This document shows, one piece after another, positions 35,578 to 44,313 of a stretch of 64,000 nucleotides of DNA. The stretch comes from Actinoplanes octamycinicus (GTDB lineage Bacteria > Actinomycetota > Actinomycetes > Mycobacteriales > Micromonosporaceae): the NCBI RefSeq assembly GCF_014205225.1, contig NZ_JACHNB010000001.1, positions 8,847,501 to 8,911,500 on the forward strand. The letters run 5' to 3'. Position numbers and translations under genes: made by a program. Within the stretch, counting starts at the first letter, position 1, and each line of letters opens with the position of its first letter. Under the pieces are notes generated by a model that saw only the letters and a list, made by a program, of their open reading frames with translations, did not search any database and was not told where the DNA came from.

Positions 35578-37860
35578 TCAGGCGGCGACCCGCTGTTCGG
35601 CGGCGAGCCGGGCGGTCAGCGCGGCGGCGCTCACCGGGCGGCCCAGGTGGTATCCCTGGCCGACCGTGTAACCGAGCCGGCGCAGGCGGTCGGCCTGCTC
35701 CTGGTTCTCGATGCCCTCCGCCACGGTGGCCAGGCCGAGCGCGTCGGCGAGCTGGACCACCGCCCGGGCCACCGCCTGCCGGGCGCCGGCCGCGGCGCTG
35801 CCCTCCTCGTCCAGCTCGATGTTGTCGACGAACGACTTGTCCAGCTTGACGACCGCGGCCGGGAAGGCGCGCAGCAGGCTGAGCGACGACTCGCCGGTGC
35901 CGAAGTCGTCCAGGGCCAGCCGCACCCCCATGTCGTGCAGTTCGTGCAGCACCTTGAGCACCTGGTGGCCGCGCAGCACCGCGGACTCGGTCAGCTCCAG
36001 GACCAGCCGGTCGGCGGGCAGGCCGCTGTCGGCGAGCGCGCCCCGTACGTCGGCGACGAAGTCCGGGTCGTGCAGCTGGCGGACCGAGACGTTGGGCCCC
36101 ACCTTCTCCAGCACGTCCGGGCCGAACTCGGCGGTCCAGGCGGCCGCCTGCCGGCAGGTCTCGCGCAGCACCCAGCGGCCGAGCGGCACGATCAGGCCGG
36201 TGCGCTCGGCGGCCGGGATGAACTCGGCCGGCGACACCGTGCCGCGCTCCGGGTGGATCCACCGGACCAGCGCCTCCACGCCGATCGTCCGGCCGTCGAC
36301 CAGGCTCACGATCGGCTGGTAGACCAGGGCGAACTCGCCGGCGTCCAGCGCCCGGCGCAGCTCGCCGCCGAGCTGGGCGTCCGCCTGGGCGGGCTTCTCC
36401 ATGCCGGCCGCGTAACGCACCCAGTTGGCCTTGCCGCGCTGCTTGGCGGCGTACATCGCGGCGTCCGCGTCGCGCAGCAGGTGGCTGGCCGGGGTGCCGG
36501 CCGGCGCCGAGGCGATGCCGGCGCTGGCGTGCACCAGCAGCCGGTGCGCGCTGATCGGCGCACTGATCGCCGTCATGATCCGGTCGGCCACCGCGGTGTC
36601 CCGGCCGGGCGTGGTGACCAGCACGGCGAACTCGTCGCCGGCCAGCCGGGCCGGCACGCCGTCGTCGCCGGTCGCGGCCCGCAGCGCGTCCGCGAAGGCG
36701 ACCAGCAGCTCGTCGCCGACGTCGTGGCCGAGCGAGTCGTTGACCGTGTTGAAGTCGTCCAGGTCGACCAGCAGCACGGTGGCGCCGGCGTCGGCCAGGG
36801 CGGCGTCCAGCCGCTCCCGGAGCAGGACCCGGTTGCCGAGGCCGGTCAGCGCGTCGTGGGTGGCCTCGTACTGGAAGCGGGCCTCCGAGGCGGCACGTTC
36901 GCGCAGCAGCCGGGCGTTGTCCCGGTTGACCACCCACTGGCGGACCGAGACCAGCGCGGTGACGGCGGCGGCCGCGCCGACCACCAGGCGGACCTCCCCG
37001 ATCCCGTCGCCCAGGGCCGGCGCGCGGAACAGCACGTCGGCGAGCGGGATGTCGACCGCCGCCACGGCCAGGTAGGGCAGCCAGACGTTGCCGCGCCGCG
37101 GCTGCCGGCCGTCCGCGACCCGCTGCCGGTACGCCGCGACGGTGATCAGCAGCGGGATCAGCGGCAGGCAGATGGTCTGACCGGGCAGGATCCCGTCGTA
37201 CCCGAACATGCCGTCGAGCAACGCCACCGCGCCGACCGCCAGGCCGGTCATCGCGACGACGCGGACCGCCAGCCGGTCGACCGGGCCGCCGACGATGTAG
37301 GACACCTTGGTGATCGCCCCGGCCGCGAACGCGAACGTCAGGATCAGGATCGCCAGCCCGGCGCCGGACCACTGCTGCTCCGCGGTGAACAACGGGAGCA
37401 GGCCGAAGTGCCAGAGGATCACGGCACAGCCGAGGAACGCGATGCTGCGGTCGAGCCACTGCCGGAACCGTCCGTAGCGGCTGGTCACGCCGACCGGGAC
37501 CCGGCCCATCCCCCAGATCGAGACGAGCAGGCCGGCGCCGGCGAACACGGCGCCCAGCACCGGCATGGACGGCAGCTCCGGCGCCGAGACGAAGGCCTGC
37601 GCCGCGAGCACCCCGAATCCCACCGCCACCAGCAGGCAGCCGATCTCCAGCGCGGTCCAGAACCGCCGGCCGACCGGGGCCGGTGACGTCTCCCGGCGCA
37701 GGGCGCGCACGGCCAGGGCGGCGACGACCGAGCTGACCGGCATGGCCAGGTAGCCGAGGGCGACCGTGCCCCGGCCGGTCGCCATCCACCAGCCGTACCA
37801 GCCCGTGCTGAGCAGGGCGAGGGCGACGGTCACCCGAACATAGCGGGCCGGCCCGGTCAT
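35578..37860 (-). CDS. Membrane cyclic-di-GMP phosphodiesterase with degenerate GGDEF and EAL
   Basis: A 760-residue membrane protein with about eight to ten helices (residues 8-310), a GGDEF domain (about 325-485) and an EAL domain (about 495-755). The GGDEF motif reads AGDEF (407-411), with the first Gly lost, so cyclase activity is uncertain. The EAL domain keeps the catalytic set: EALVRW (529-534), NVSVRQL, ELTESAVL, ALDDFGTG, KLDKSF and EGIEN. Cyclic-di-GMP breakdown is therefore the probable activity. The ATG overlaps the upstream cyclase stop as ATGA, placing a putative maker and breaker of the same messenger in one transcript. Confidence 0.92.
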   Translation of the reverse strand: MTGPARYVRVTVALALLSTGWYGWWMATGRGTVALGYLAMPVSSVVAALAVRALRRETSPAPVGRRFWTALEIGCLLVAVGFGVLAAQAFVSAPELPSMPVLGAVFAGAGLLVSIWGMGRVPVGVTSRYGRFRQWLDRSIAFLGCAVILWHFGLLPLFTAEQQWSGAGLAILILTFAFAAGAITKVSYIVGGPVDRLAVRVVAMTGLAVGAVALLDGMFGYDGILPGQTICLPLIPLLITVAAYRQRVADGRQPRRGNVWLPYLAVAAVDIPLADVLFRAPALGDGIGEVRLVVGAAAAVTALVSVRQWVVNRDNARLLRERAASEARFQYEATHDALTGLGNRVLLRERLDAALADAGATVLLVDLDDFNTVNDSLGHDVGDELLVAFADALRAATGDDGVPARLAGDEFAVLVTTPGRDTAVADRIMTAISAPISAHRLLVHASAGIASAPAGTPASHLLRDADAAMYAAKQRGKANWVRYAAGMEKPAQADAQLGGELRRALDAGEFALVYQPIVSLVDGRTIGVEALVRWIHPERGTVSPAEFIPAAERTGLIVPLGRWVLRETCRQAAAWTAEFGPDVLEKVGPNVSVRQLHDPDFVADVRGALADSGLPADRLVLELTESAVLRGHQVLKVLHELHDMGVRLALDDFGTGESSLSLLRAFPAAVVKLDKSFVDNIELDEEGSAAAGARQAVARAVVQLADALGLATVAEGIENQEQADRLRRLGYTVGQGYHLGRPVSAAALTARLAAEQRVAA

Positions 37861-39701
37861 CGGGTGAACTCCCGGGAGCGCTGCTTGTCGGCGTACATCC
37901 GCAGGTCGGCGAGGTGCAGCAGGTTGTCCGGCTGGTCCGCCGGGCCGGCCGCGACGCCGACGCTGGCGCCCACCGTCAGGTTCTGCCCGCCGATCTCGGC
38001 GGGCACGGCGAGCGCGGCCCGCAGCCGGCCGGCGATCCGGTCGGCCTCGGCGGCGCCCGCCCCGACCAGCACGGCGAACTCGTCGCCGCCGAGCCGGGCG
38101 GCCAGGTCCCCGGCGCCGGTGCAGGCCAGCAGCAGCCCGGCCACGTGGCGCAGCACCGCGTCGCCGGTGGCGTGGCCGTACGTATCGTTGATCTGCTTGA
38201 AGCCGTTGAGGTCGACGAGCAGCACCGCGACCTCGGCGGTCCCGGCCGCGACCACCCGGTCGGTGAACAGCCGGCGGTTGGCCAGCCCGGTCAGCGCGTC
38301 GTGCCCGGCCTGGAAGCGCAGCCGCTCGCGCAGCTCCCGCTCCTCGGTGACGTCCCGGGCGTTGATCACGATGCCGCCGATCCCGGGCTCCTCGACCAGG
38401 TTGACCGCGACCGCGGAGAGCCAGCGCCAGCTGTCGTCCTCGTGCTGCACCCGCATCTCGATGTGCCGCTTCGCGCCCGGGGTGGCGAACACCTCGGCGA
38501 GCTCGGCCTCGATCCGCGGCGCGTCGCCGGGGTGCATCAGGTTCAGCAGGTGCTGCCCCACGTAGTCGTGCAGCGAGCCGCCGATGATCCGCTCCACCGC
38601 CGGATTGAGGTACTTGACCACGCCGTCGGTCCGGACGATCGCGGTGATCTCGGAGGCGTGCCGGAGCAGCGCCTCCTGCCGGCGCCCCCGGCGGCGGATC
38701 TCGGCCAGGCTCTCGTCGAGCCGGTCGAGCAGGCCGTTGTTCTCGGACAGCGCGAGCATCTGCCGGACCACGACCAGGGCGACGTTGACCAGCAGGCCGG
38801 CCAGCGCGCCCCAGGCGGACAGCCCGAGCCCCTGGGTGAGCAGCGCGACCACCAGACCGGCCGCGCAGAGCACGGTGCCGAGGTACGGCAGCGCGCTGTA
38901 CCGCCGCCCGGTGCGCTCGTCCCGCCGGAGCCGGTCGCCCAGCCCGGCCCGGACGTGCAACACCTGGATGCGCGGTGCCACCACGGTCAGCAGGCACGGC
39001 ACGAGCACCAGCAGCGACGGGTAGACGAGGCCGTCGATCCCGTCGGTGGGCAGCAGCGCGTTGCCGATCGCCTGGATCCCGGTGGAGACGATGATCGGTA
39101 TCGCGGCCGGCATGCTGATCGGGCTGGACCCGCTCAGGCCGAGCTTGACCGCCAGGAAGCCGCCGCAGAGCAGCACGCCGCAGCCGAAGAACGCGGAGAG
39201 GTAGCCGGCCGGGCCGGCGTGCGCCATCCCGGACCGGGTCAGCAGGCACCAGATCAGCACGCCGACCGCGGTGTTCACGATCCCCGCGTCGAGCAGCAGC
39301 CGGATCCGGGTGCCGCGCGACCACATCTGGCTCGGATGGAACAGCGCGACCACGCCGACCAGGACCACTCCGAGCACGCCGAGCAGGCTCTGCAGCGGGA
39401 AGAAGACGAACTTGTCCTGCTCCGGGTGGGCCAGCACGTACACCAGCTGGCTGGTGTCACCGATCGCGAAGAACAGCCCGGCGGCGCCCAGCGCGATCCA
39501 GAACCGGCGGGCCGGCCGGGTCAGTCCGGGCAACCGCCACGCCTGCCGGGACAGCGCGATCAGCATCAGGTCGCTGAGCGGCGCGACCACCCAGCAGAGC
39601 ACCATCTTCTGCCACGCGGTGCCCAGGTCGAGCGCGAAGAAGCTGAGCACGGCGGCGCAGACCATCGCGTACGGGACCAGCACCCGGTCACGCATGAGCA
39701 T
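37857..39701 (-). CDS. Membrane diguanylate cyclase with PAS and GGDEF
   Basis: A 614-residue sensor cyclase. About nine to ten transmembrane helices fill residues 1-310, then a coiled segment, a PAS domain (about 345-450; ITAIVRTDGVVKYLNPAVERI) with a PAC motif (GIVINARDVTEE), and a GGDEF domain (about 455-610). GGDEF is intact, but the position for the I-site reads GAGD instead of RxxD, so product inhibition is not expected. The ATG at 39701 follows GGGGAGG by 5 bases. It is co-translated with the EAL protein downstream. Confidence 0.93.
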   Translation of the reverse strand: MLMRDRVLVPYAMVCAAVLSFFALDLGTAWQKMVLCWVVAPLSDLMLIALSRQAWRLPGLTRPARRFWIALGAAGLFFAIGDTSQLVYVLAHPEQDKFVFFPLQSLLGVLGVVLVGVVALFHPSQMWSRGTRIRLLLDAGIVNTAVGVLIWCLLTRSGMAHAGPAGYLSAFFGCGVLLCGGFLAVKLGLSGSSPISMPAAIPIIVSTGIQAIGNALLPTDGIDGLVYPSLLVLVPCLLTVVAPRIQVLHVRAGLGDRLRRDERTGRRYSALPYLGTVLCAAGLVVALLTQGLGLSAWGALAGLLVNVALVVVRQMLALSENNGLLDRLDESLAEIRRRGRRQEALLRHASEITAIVRTDGVVKYLNPAVERIIGGSLHDYVGQHLLNLMHPGDAPRIEAELAEVFATPGAKRHIEMRVQHEDDSWRWLSAVAVNLVEEPGIGGIVINARDVTEERELRERLRFQAGHDALTGLANRRLFTDRVVAAGTAEVAVLLVDLNGFKQINDTYGHATGDAVLRHVAGLLLACTGAGDLAARLGGDEFAVLVGAGAAEADRIAGRLRAALAVPAEIGGQNLTVGASVGVAAGPADQPDNLLHLADLRMYADKQRSREFTR

Positions 39702-39812
39702 CCGCACCTCCCCGTGTCCGGCTCCGGATCCGTCCCTGCATCGATCGGCGGAGTGACCCACGCGATTAGTCTTTCCGCCCTCCGGTGTTCGCCCGGCGGA
39801 CATTCATCACCA

Positions 39813-39825
39813 CTGTGATTCACAG
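39813..39825. promoter_or_regulatory. Perfect palindrome at a promoter (operator candidate)
   Basis: CTGTGATTCACAG is a perfect 13-bp palindrome 2 bases upstream of the ATG at 39828. An outer pair, ATTCAT (39802-39807) and ATGAAT (39828-39833), spans it and includes the start codon. The patch is AT-rich for this genome. A repressor site over the transcription start is likely. Confidence 0.4.
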
Positions 39826-39827
39826 TC

Positions 39828-40847
39828 ATGAATCTGATGACCAGGGGTGCGGTGGCCGGGCTGGTGCTGGCCGGGATGATGGTGACGCCGGCCCGGGCCG
39901 CGGTGAGCGACGCCGACCTGGCGCTGCGCTGGGCGCCGATCCACTACCAGGACGTGGACGCGACCGGGACGCACGCGCTCGCCGGCAAGGCCGACTACCT
40001 CGCCCGGTACGACTTCGACGGCGACCTGGACGGCCGGAACAACTGGGACCACGCCGGGCAGGACGTCACCGCGCACGTCTACTACTCGGTGGTCGAGACC
40101 TCGACGCACTGGTACCTGACGTACTTCTTCTTCCACCCGCGGGACTGGGTGGACCACCCGTTCTTCGAGACCGAGCACGAGAACGACGGGGAAGGGCTGC
40201 TGGAGGTGGTGGAGAAGGACGGTTCGGCGTACGGCAGACTGCGCGCCGCGGTGACCGTCGCGCACACCGACTTCTTCTCCTACACGCCGTCCGGCAGCAC
40301 CTGGACCGGTGGCGGCGAGTCGGTGGACGGGACGCTGCAGCTGCAGACGTCGCCGCACGACGCGTTCCAGCACCCGGTGACCGCGCAGGAGGCGCAGGGG
40401 CACGGGCTGAAGGCGTATCCGCAGTACACGATCAACGGGGACGGGATCGTCTACTACCCGTCGACGGTGGCCGAGGCGCCGTCCTCGACCGACGACCGGG
40501 ACGTCCGGTACCGACTGGTCGACATCTTCGCGTCCGGCGGATTGTGGGCGCAACGGAACAACGCCGAGTTGTTCGCCTCGCTCGGCACGTTCGCCGGGGA
40601 CACCACCGGCGGGTGCGGGACCGGGACGTACAGCTGCGGCACCAACTCGGCGAACGCGCCGTGGGGCTGGGACGACGGCAACGACGTGCCGGCCCGCGGG
40701 GAGCTGGCCACCGACCCGGCGAAGCTGGCCGCGGCCTACTTCACCGTGCCGGGGTCACTGTCCCGGACGTACACCCGGAACGGATACGCGGTAGCGGCGG
40801 CCGCGCTGCGCGCGGCCGCCGCTGACCTTCCGCGGACGGTCGACTGA
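39828..40847 (+). CDS. Secreted protein resembling the VPS62/DUF946 group
   Basis: Exported protein of 339 residues with a signal peptide (about residues 1-25, ending TPARAAVS). The body is beta-rich: LRWAPIHYQDVDATG, LARYDFDGDLDGRNNWD, VYYSVVETSTHWYLTYFFFH and TEHENDGEGLLEVVEKDG resemble secreted proteins of the VPS62/DUF946 type found in fungi and actinomycetes. One late region holds a Cys pair (GGCGTGTYSCG). Function is unknown; enzymatic residues cannot be named. The stop abuts the stop of the convergent gene with no base between (TGATCA). Confidence 0.75.
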   Translation: MNLMTRGAVAGLVLAGMMVTPARAAVSDADLALRWAPIHYQDVDATGTHALAGKADYLARYDFDGDLDGRNNWDHAGQDVTAHVYYSVVETSTHWYLTYFFFHPRDWVDHPFFETEHENDGEGLLEVVEKDGSAYGRLRAAVTVAHTDFFSYTPSGSTWTGGGESVDGTLQLQTSPHDAFQHPVTAQEAQGHGLKAYPQYTINGDGIVYYPSTVAEAPSSTDDRDVRYRLVDIFASGGLWAQRNNAELFASLGTFAGDTTGGCGTGTYSCGTNSANAPWGWDDGNDVPARGELATDPAKLAAAYFTVPGSLSRTYTRNGYAVAAAALRAAAADLPRTVD

Positions 40848-41591
40848 TCAGGCCTCCGGCGCCGACGTCTCCTCCGGCGCGGACGGGGCCTCCGGCGCGG
40901 ACGGGGCCTCCGGGGCCGAGGTCTCCTCCGGCGCGGAGGAGGCCTCCGGCGCCGGCGTCTCCGACGGGTCGCTCACCGACGGCGACGGCGACGCCGTGGG
41001 CGACGACGCCGACGGGGTGGGCGTGGGCGACACCGAGGTCGACGGGGCCGGGGCGGGCTTGACCGCCTTGCCCCGCGCCTCGACCTTGGTCGCGGTGTAG
41101 ACCGCGTCTACCCGGGTGCCGGTCAGCGTGATCGAGTGGCCGGCGGCCAGCGCGGCGACCGTGACCTTCTTGCCGTTGAGCAGGACCCGGGCGGTGGCCG
41201 GCACCGCGATGGTGACGGTCTTGCCCTTGACGTCCTTGGTGCCGCCCTTGACGGCGACGGTGACCGACGTGGCGTCGGCCTTGGTGACCTTGCCGGAGGC
41301 CGTGAAGGCCACCTTGACCTTCTTGACCGGGGTCTTCTTGACCGGCGCCGGGCTCGGGGTCGGCTTGACCGGGGCCGGGCTGGGGGCCGGTCCCTTCGGG
41401 TCCGAGCCCTTCTTGTCCGAGTCGTCCTTGTCGGATCCGTGCTTGTCCGAGCCACCCTTGTCCGAGCCGTGCTTGTCCGAGGCGGGCGACGAGCCCGGCT
41501 TGGCGGCGTTCGCGGCCACGCCGGTGGACACGACGGGAAGCGTGACGGCCGCGGACATGGCGACGGCGACGGCGATACGGCGCATGCGCAT
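40848..41591 (-). CDS. Secreted low-complexity protein with SDK and AP(S)E repeats
   Basis: Exported protein of 247 residues. After a signal peptide (about 1-30) come repeats of the type SDKHGSDKGG and then a Pro/Ala/Lys hinge. A compact domain of about 75 residues (VKVAFTASGKVTKADATSV through AVYTATKVEARG) looks like a small beta-barrel. The C-terminal 75 residues are Ser/Pro/Thr/Glu repeats (SAPEETSAPEAP). No cell-wall sorting motif is visible. Two start codons, ATGCGCATGCGC, lie in tandem behind GAGGAGC. Function is unknown; a cell-surface role is suggested by composition only. Confidence 0.75.
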   Translation of the reverse strand: MRMRRIAVAVAMSAAVTLPVVSTGVAANAAKPGSSPASDKHGSDKGGSDKHGSDKDDSDKKGSDPKGPAPSPAPVKPTPSPAPVKKTPVKKVKVAFTASGKVTKADATSVTVAVKGGTKDVKGKTVTIAVPATARVLLNGKKVTVAALAAGHSITLTGTRVDAVYTATKVEARGKAVKPAPAPSTSVSPTPTPSASSPTASPSPSVSDPSETPAPEASSAPEETSAPEAPSAPEAPSAPEETSAPEA

Positions 41592-41687
41592 TTCGGGGAG
41601 CTCCTCACCGGTGTTTCTTGGGGAGCTCTAGATTCGGCCGCCACGGTTACCGTCCGGGGTCGTCACCGGGTGCAGATGGGTTGCCGG

Positions 41688-41717
41688 TTGACACGCGGGC
41701 CCGGACTGGGCGAATGT
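41688..41717 (+). promoter_or_regulatory. Consensus promoter with leaderless start of kinase gene
   Basis: TTGACA (41688-41693), an 18-base spacer and GAATGT (41712-41717), then 6 bases to the ATG. The -35 is a perfect consensus, and the start codon falls at the predicted transcription start. Confidence 0.65.
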
Positions 41718-41723
41718 TCCGGC

Positions 41724-43109
41724 ATGCACGAAGTTTGGCCGGCGCCGGGTGCCCTGCTGGTCTCGCGGTACCGGCTTGTCTCCCTGCTGGAGACCGGCGG
41801 GATGGCGCAGGTCTGGCGGGCCACCGACGAGCTGCTCGATCGCCCGGTCGCGGTCAAATTGCCGGCCGGTGACATCCGCGCCGCGCACCTGGCCTGGCGG
41901 GAGGCCCGGCTGGCGGCGCGCCTGTCGCATCCCGGCATCGCCGCCGTGCACGACTACCGGGAGGCGGTCCGGCCGGACGGCTCGGTGGTGCCGTTCGTGG
42001 TGATGGAGCTGCTCGCCGGCGAGACCGTGGCGGCCCGGCTCTGCGACGGCCCGGTGCCGTGGCCGGCCGCCGCCGCGGTGGGCGCCGCGGTCGCCGGGGC
42101 GCTCGCCGCCGCGCACGCCGCCGGCGTGGTGCACCGGGACATCAAGCCGGGCAACGTGATGCTCTGCGAGGGCGGGGTGAAGCTGCTCGACTTCGGGATC
42201 AGCGCGACCGCCGGCGAGCCGGACGACGACGACACCGGGGCCACCTTCGGCACCCCGGCGTACGCCGCTCCGGAGCGGCTGGACGGCAAGCCCGCCGAGC
42301 CGGCCACCGACCTGTACGGGCTCGGCGTGCTGCTCTTCGAGATGGTCGCCGGCGAGCCGCCGTACAGTGTGGACACCTGGGAGGAGCTGGCGGTCGCCCG
42401 GCAGTCCGGCCCGGCCCGGCTGCCCGAGGGCCTGCCCGAGCCGCTGGTCGACCTGATCCGCCGCTGCCTGGACGACGACCCGGACCGCCGGCCGTCCGCC
42501 GCCGAGGCGTGGAAGGTGCTCGCCGAGCTGGCCCCGACCCAGGACAAGAAGGCGCCGACCATCCCGCTGCCCGGCGCCCGCCCCACCGGGCACGCCCGGG
42601 TGCCGACCGTCGGCCTGCACGGCCGGGTCACCCGGGGCCGCAAGATCGCCGTGGGCGCCGCGCTGGGCGCCACCGCGGTCGCCTTCCTGGCCCTGGTCCA
42701 CGTGGTCTCCCAGTCCGGCGAGGACCTCGCCGAGCCGCCCGCGCCGATCCCGCCGTCGGTCGCCCCGTCGTCCACCGCGCCGGCCGCGCGCCCCTCCACG
42801 GCGCCGACGACCGAGCCGACGGAGGAACCCACCACCGAGGCCACCACGCTGACCGTGGACGACGCGCTGGGCCGGGTGACCGCCGCGGTCGAGCGGGGCG
42901 AGCGGGCCGGCGACATCCGGCCGGACGTGGCGCAGGACTTCCGGAACATCCTCGGGCAGCTGGCCACCCAGGACGACCCGGACATCCAGGGACAGGTGTC
43001 GCTGCTGCGCAAGAAGGTGCGGCAGCGGCTCGGCGAGGGCGGCCTCACCGCCGGCCAGGCCGCGGTGCTCCAGGACCGCCTGACCGATCTCGGCCGGGCG
43101 GGGGCCTAG
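41724..43109 (+). CDS. Membrane Ser/Thr protein kinase (PknB-like)
   Basis: Hanks-type kinase of 461 residues. Kinase landmarks: glycine loop LLETGGMAQVW, ATP Lys45 in VAVKLP, catalytic HRDIKPGN (137-144), metal-binding DFG (156-158) and the activation segment ending TFGTPAYAAPE. A transmembrane helix (about 308-328) leads to an extracytoplasmic tail: a Pro/Thr/Ser linker and a C-terminal helical domain of about 80 residues (LTVDDALGRVTAAVERGE to RLTDLGRAGA). There are no PASTA repeats. The tail is likely the sensor, with unknown ligand. Only 7 bases separate its stop from that of the convergent LacI-type gene. Confidence 0.93.
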   Translation: MHEVWPAPGALLVSRYRLVSLLETGGMAQVWRATDELLDRPVAVKLPAGDIRAAHLAWREARLAARLSHPGIAAVHDYREAVRPDGSVVPFVVMELLAGETVAARLCDGPVPWPAAAAVGAAVAGALAAAHAAGVVHRDIKPGNVMLCEGGVKLLDFGISATAGEPDDDDTGATFGTPAYAAPERLDGKPAEPATDLYGLGVLLFEMVAGEPPYSVDTWEELAVARQSGPARLPEGLPEPLVDLIRRCLDDDPDRRPSAAEAWKVLAELAPTQDKKAPTIPLPGARPTGHARVPTVGLHGRVTRGRKIAVGAALGATAVAFLALVHVVSQSGEDLAEPPAPIPPSVAPSSTAPAARPSTAPTTEPTEEPTTEATTLTVDDALGRVTAAVERGERAGDIRPDVAQDFRNILGQLATQDDPDIQGQVSLLRKKVRQRLGEGGLTAGQAAVLQDRLTDLGRAGA

Positions 43110-43116
43110 GGCTGAC

Positions 43117-44127
43117 TCAGGCGGAGCCGCGCAGGATCAGCCGGGTCGGCATCACCGTCTCGTGCTCGGTCGGCTCGTCGCCGTCCAGTTTCGCCAGCAG
43201 CAGCCGGACCATCTCCTGGCCCATCTGCTCGACCGGCTGGAAGACGCTGGTCAGCGGCGGGTCGGTGTGCCGGGCGATGACCGAGTCGTCGAAGCCGACC
43301 ACCGCCACGTCCTCGGGCACCCGGCGACCGGCCCGGCGCAGCACCCGCAGCGCCCCGGCCGCCATCATGTCCGACGCCGCGAACACCGCGTCCAGCTGCG
43401 GATAGTTGGTGAGCAGCCACTCCATCGCCATCGCGCCGCTGATCTCGCCGAAGTCGCCGGCCGCGGCCGGGCCGTCCCCGACCACGTCGCGGTAGCCCTG
43501 GTACCGCGCCACGCCGGGCGCGGTGTCCATCGGGCCGGTGATCGTCGCGATGCAGCGCCGGCCCTGCTCCTGCAGGTAGCTGACCGCGGACCGGGCGCCG
43601 CCGCGGTTGTCCGCGTCGACGAAGCTGACCGGGCCCGGGTGCGCCGGCCGGCCGGCCCGGACCGTGGGCAGGCCGCGCTCCTCCAGGACCGCCGGCAGCG
43701 GGTCGTCGCCGTGCACCGAGAGCAGCAGCGCGCCGTCCACGTGCTGGCGGGTCAGGTAGCCCTCCAGCTGGCGGCGCTCCTCCGGGGCCTGCGCGATCAT
43801 CAGCACCATCTGCAGGTTGCGCGCGACCAGCACGGACGACACCGACTGGACGATCCGGCCGAAGAACGGCTCGGCGAAGAAACGCTCCCCGGACTCGAAG
43901 ACCACGAGCGCGATCGAATCGGTTCGCTGGGTGACCAGAGCCCGCGCGGCGCGGTTCGGCACGTACCCCAGCTCGTCGATCGCGTCCTGGACCGCTTTGC
44001 GGGCCTTCGGACTGACCTGTGCCGAACCGTTCACCACCCGGGACACCGTCCCCCGGCCGACACCGGCGCGGGACGCGACCTCCTCCAAGGTCGGCCGCCC
44101 GGCCGAGCGGTTGCTGTGATCCCTCAT
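43117..44127 (-). CDS. cebR: LacI-family repressor, CebR-like
   Basis: Transcription regulator of 336 residues. The HTH is PTLEEVASRAGVGRGTVSRVVNG (given as residues 12-34), and the hinge region reads YVPNRAARALV. The sugar-binding domain starts TDSIALVVFESGERFFAEPF and contains RQHVDGALLLSVHGDDPLP and FVDADNRGG. These blocks match the cellulose-utilisation repressor CebR of Streptomyces more than other LacI members. A perfect CebR box precedes the cellulase gene at 1679, and two degenerate boxes lie at 44219 and 53221. Binding of cellobiose-type sugars is inferred. No ceb transporter genes are in the window. Confidence 0.82.
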   Translation of the reverse strand: MRDHSNRSAGRPTLEEVASRAGVGRGTVSRVVNGSAQVSPKARKAVQDAIDELGYVPNRAARALVTQRTDSIALVVFESGERFFAEPFFGRIVQSVSSVLVARNLQMVLMIAQAPEERRQLEGYLTRQHVDGALLLSVHGDDPLPAVLEERGLPTVRAGRPAHPGPVSFVDADNRGGARSAVSYLQEQGRRCIATITGPMDTAPGVARYQGYRDVVGDGPAAAGDFGEISGAMAMEWLLTNYPQLDAVFAASDMMAAGALRVLRRAGRRVPEDVAVVGFDDSVIARHTDPPLTSVFQPVEQMGQEMVRLLLAKLDGDEPTEHETVMPTRLILRGSA

Positions 44128-44218
44128 CGCCAGCCGTCCTTTCCACGAAACCGGCTGGAGACAAGGTACAACCGCTACACCGCCGGGCCGATGATTCTAG
44201 TGGTCGACTTTCGGACCA

Positions 44219-44232
44219 CGGGAGCGCTCTCG
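44219..44232. promoter_or_regulatory. Degenerate CebR-like box
   Basis: CGGGAGCGCTCTCG matches the CebR palindrome at 11 of 14 positions. It lies about 90 bases upstream of the CebR-like gene and an equal distance before the divergent GlxA-type gene, so autoregulation is possible. Confidence 0.4.
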
Positions 44233-44313
44233 GTCTCCGGTGGCGGAATCCTTGCGGTCGCGGTCGCGACCGCCACTTCCGGGTACGCCCCCGCGACCGG
44301 CACAGTGGTGGTC

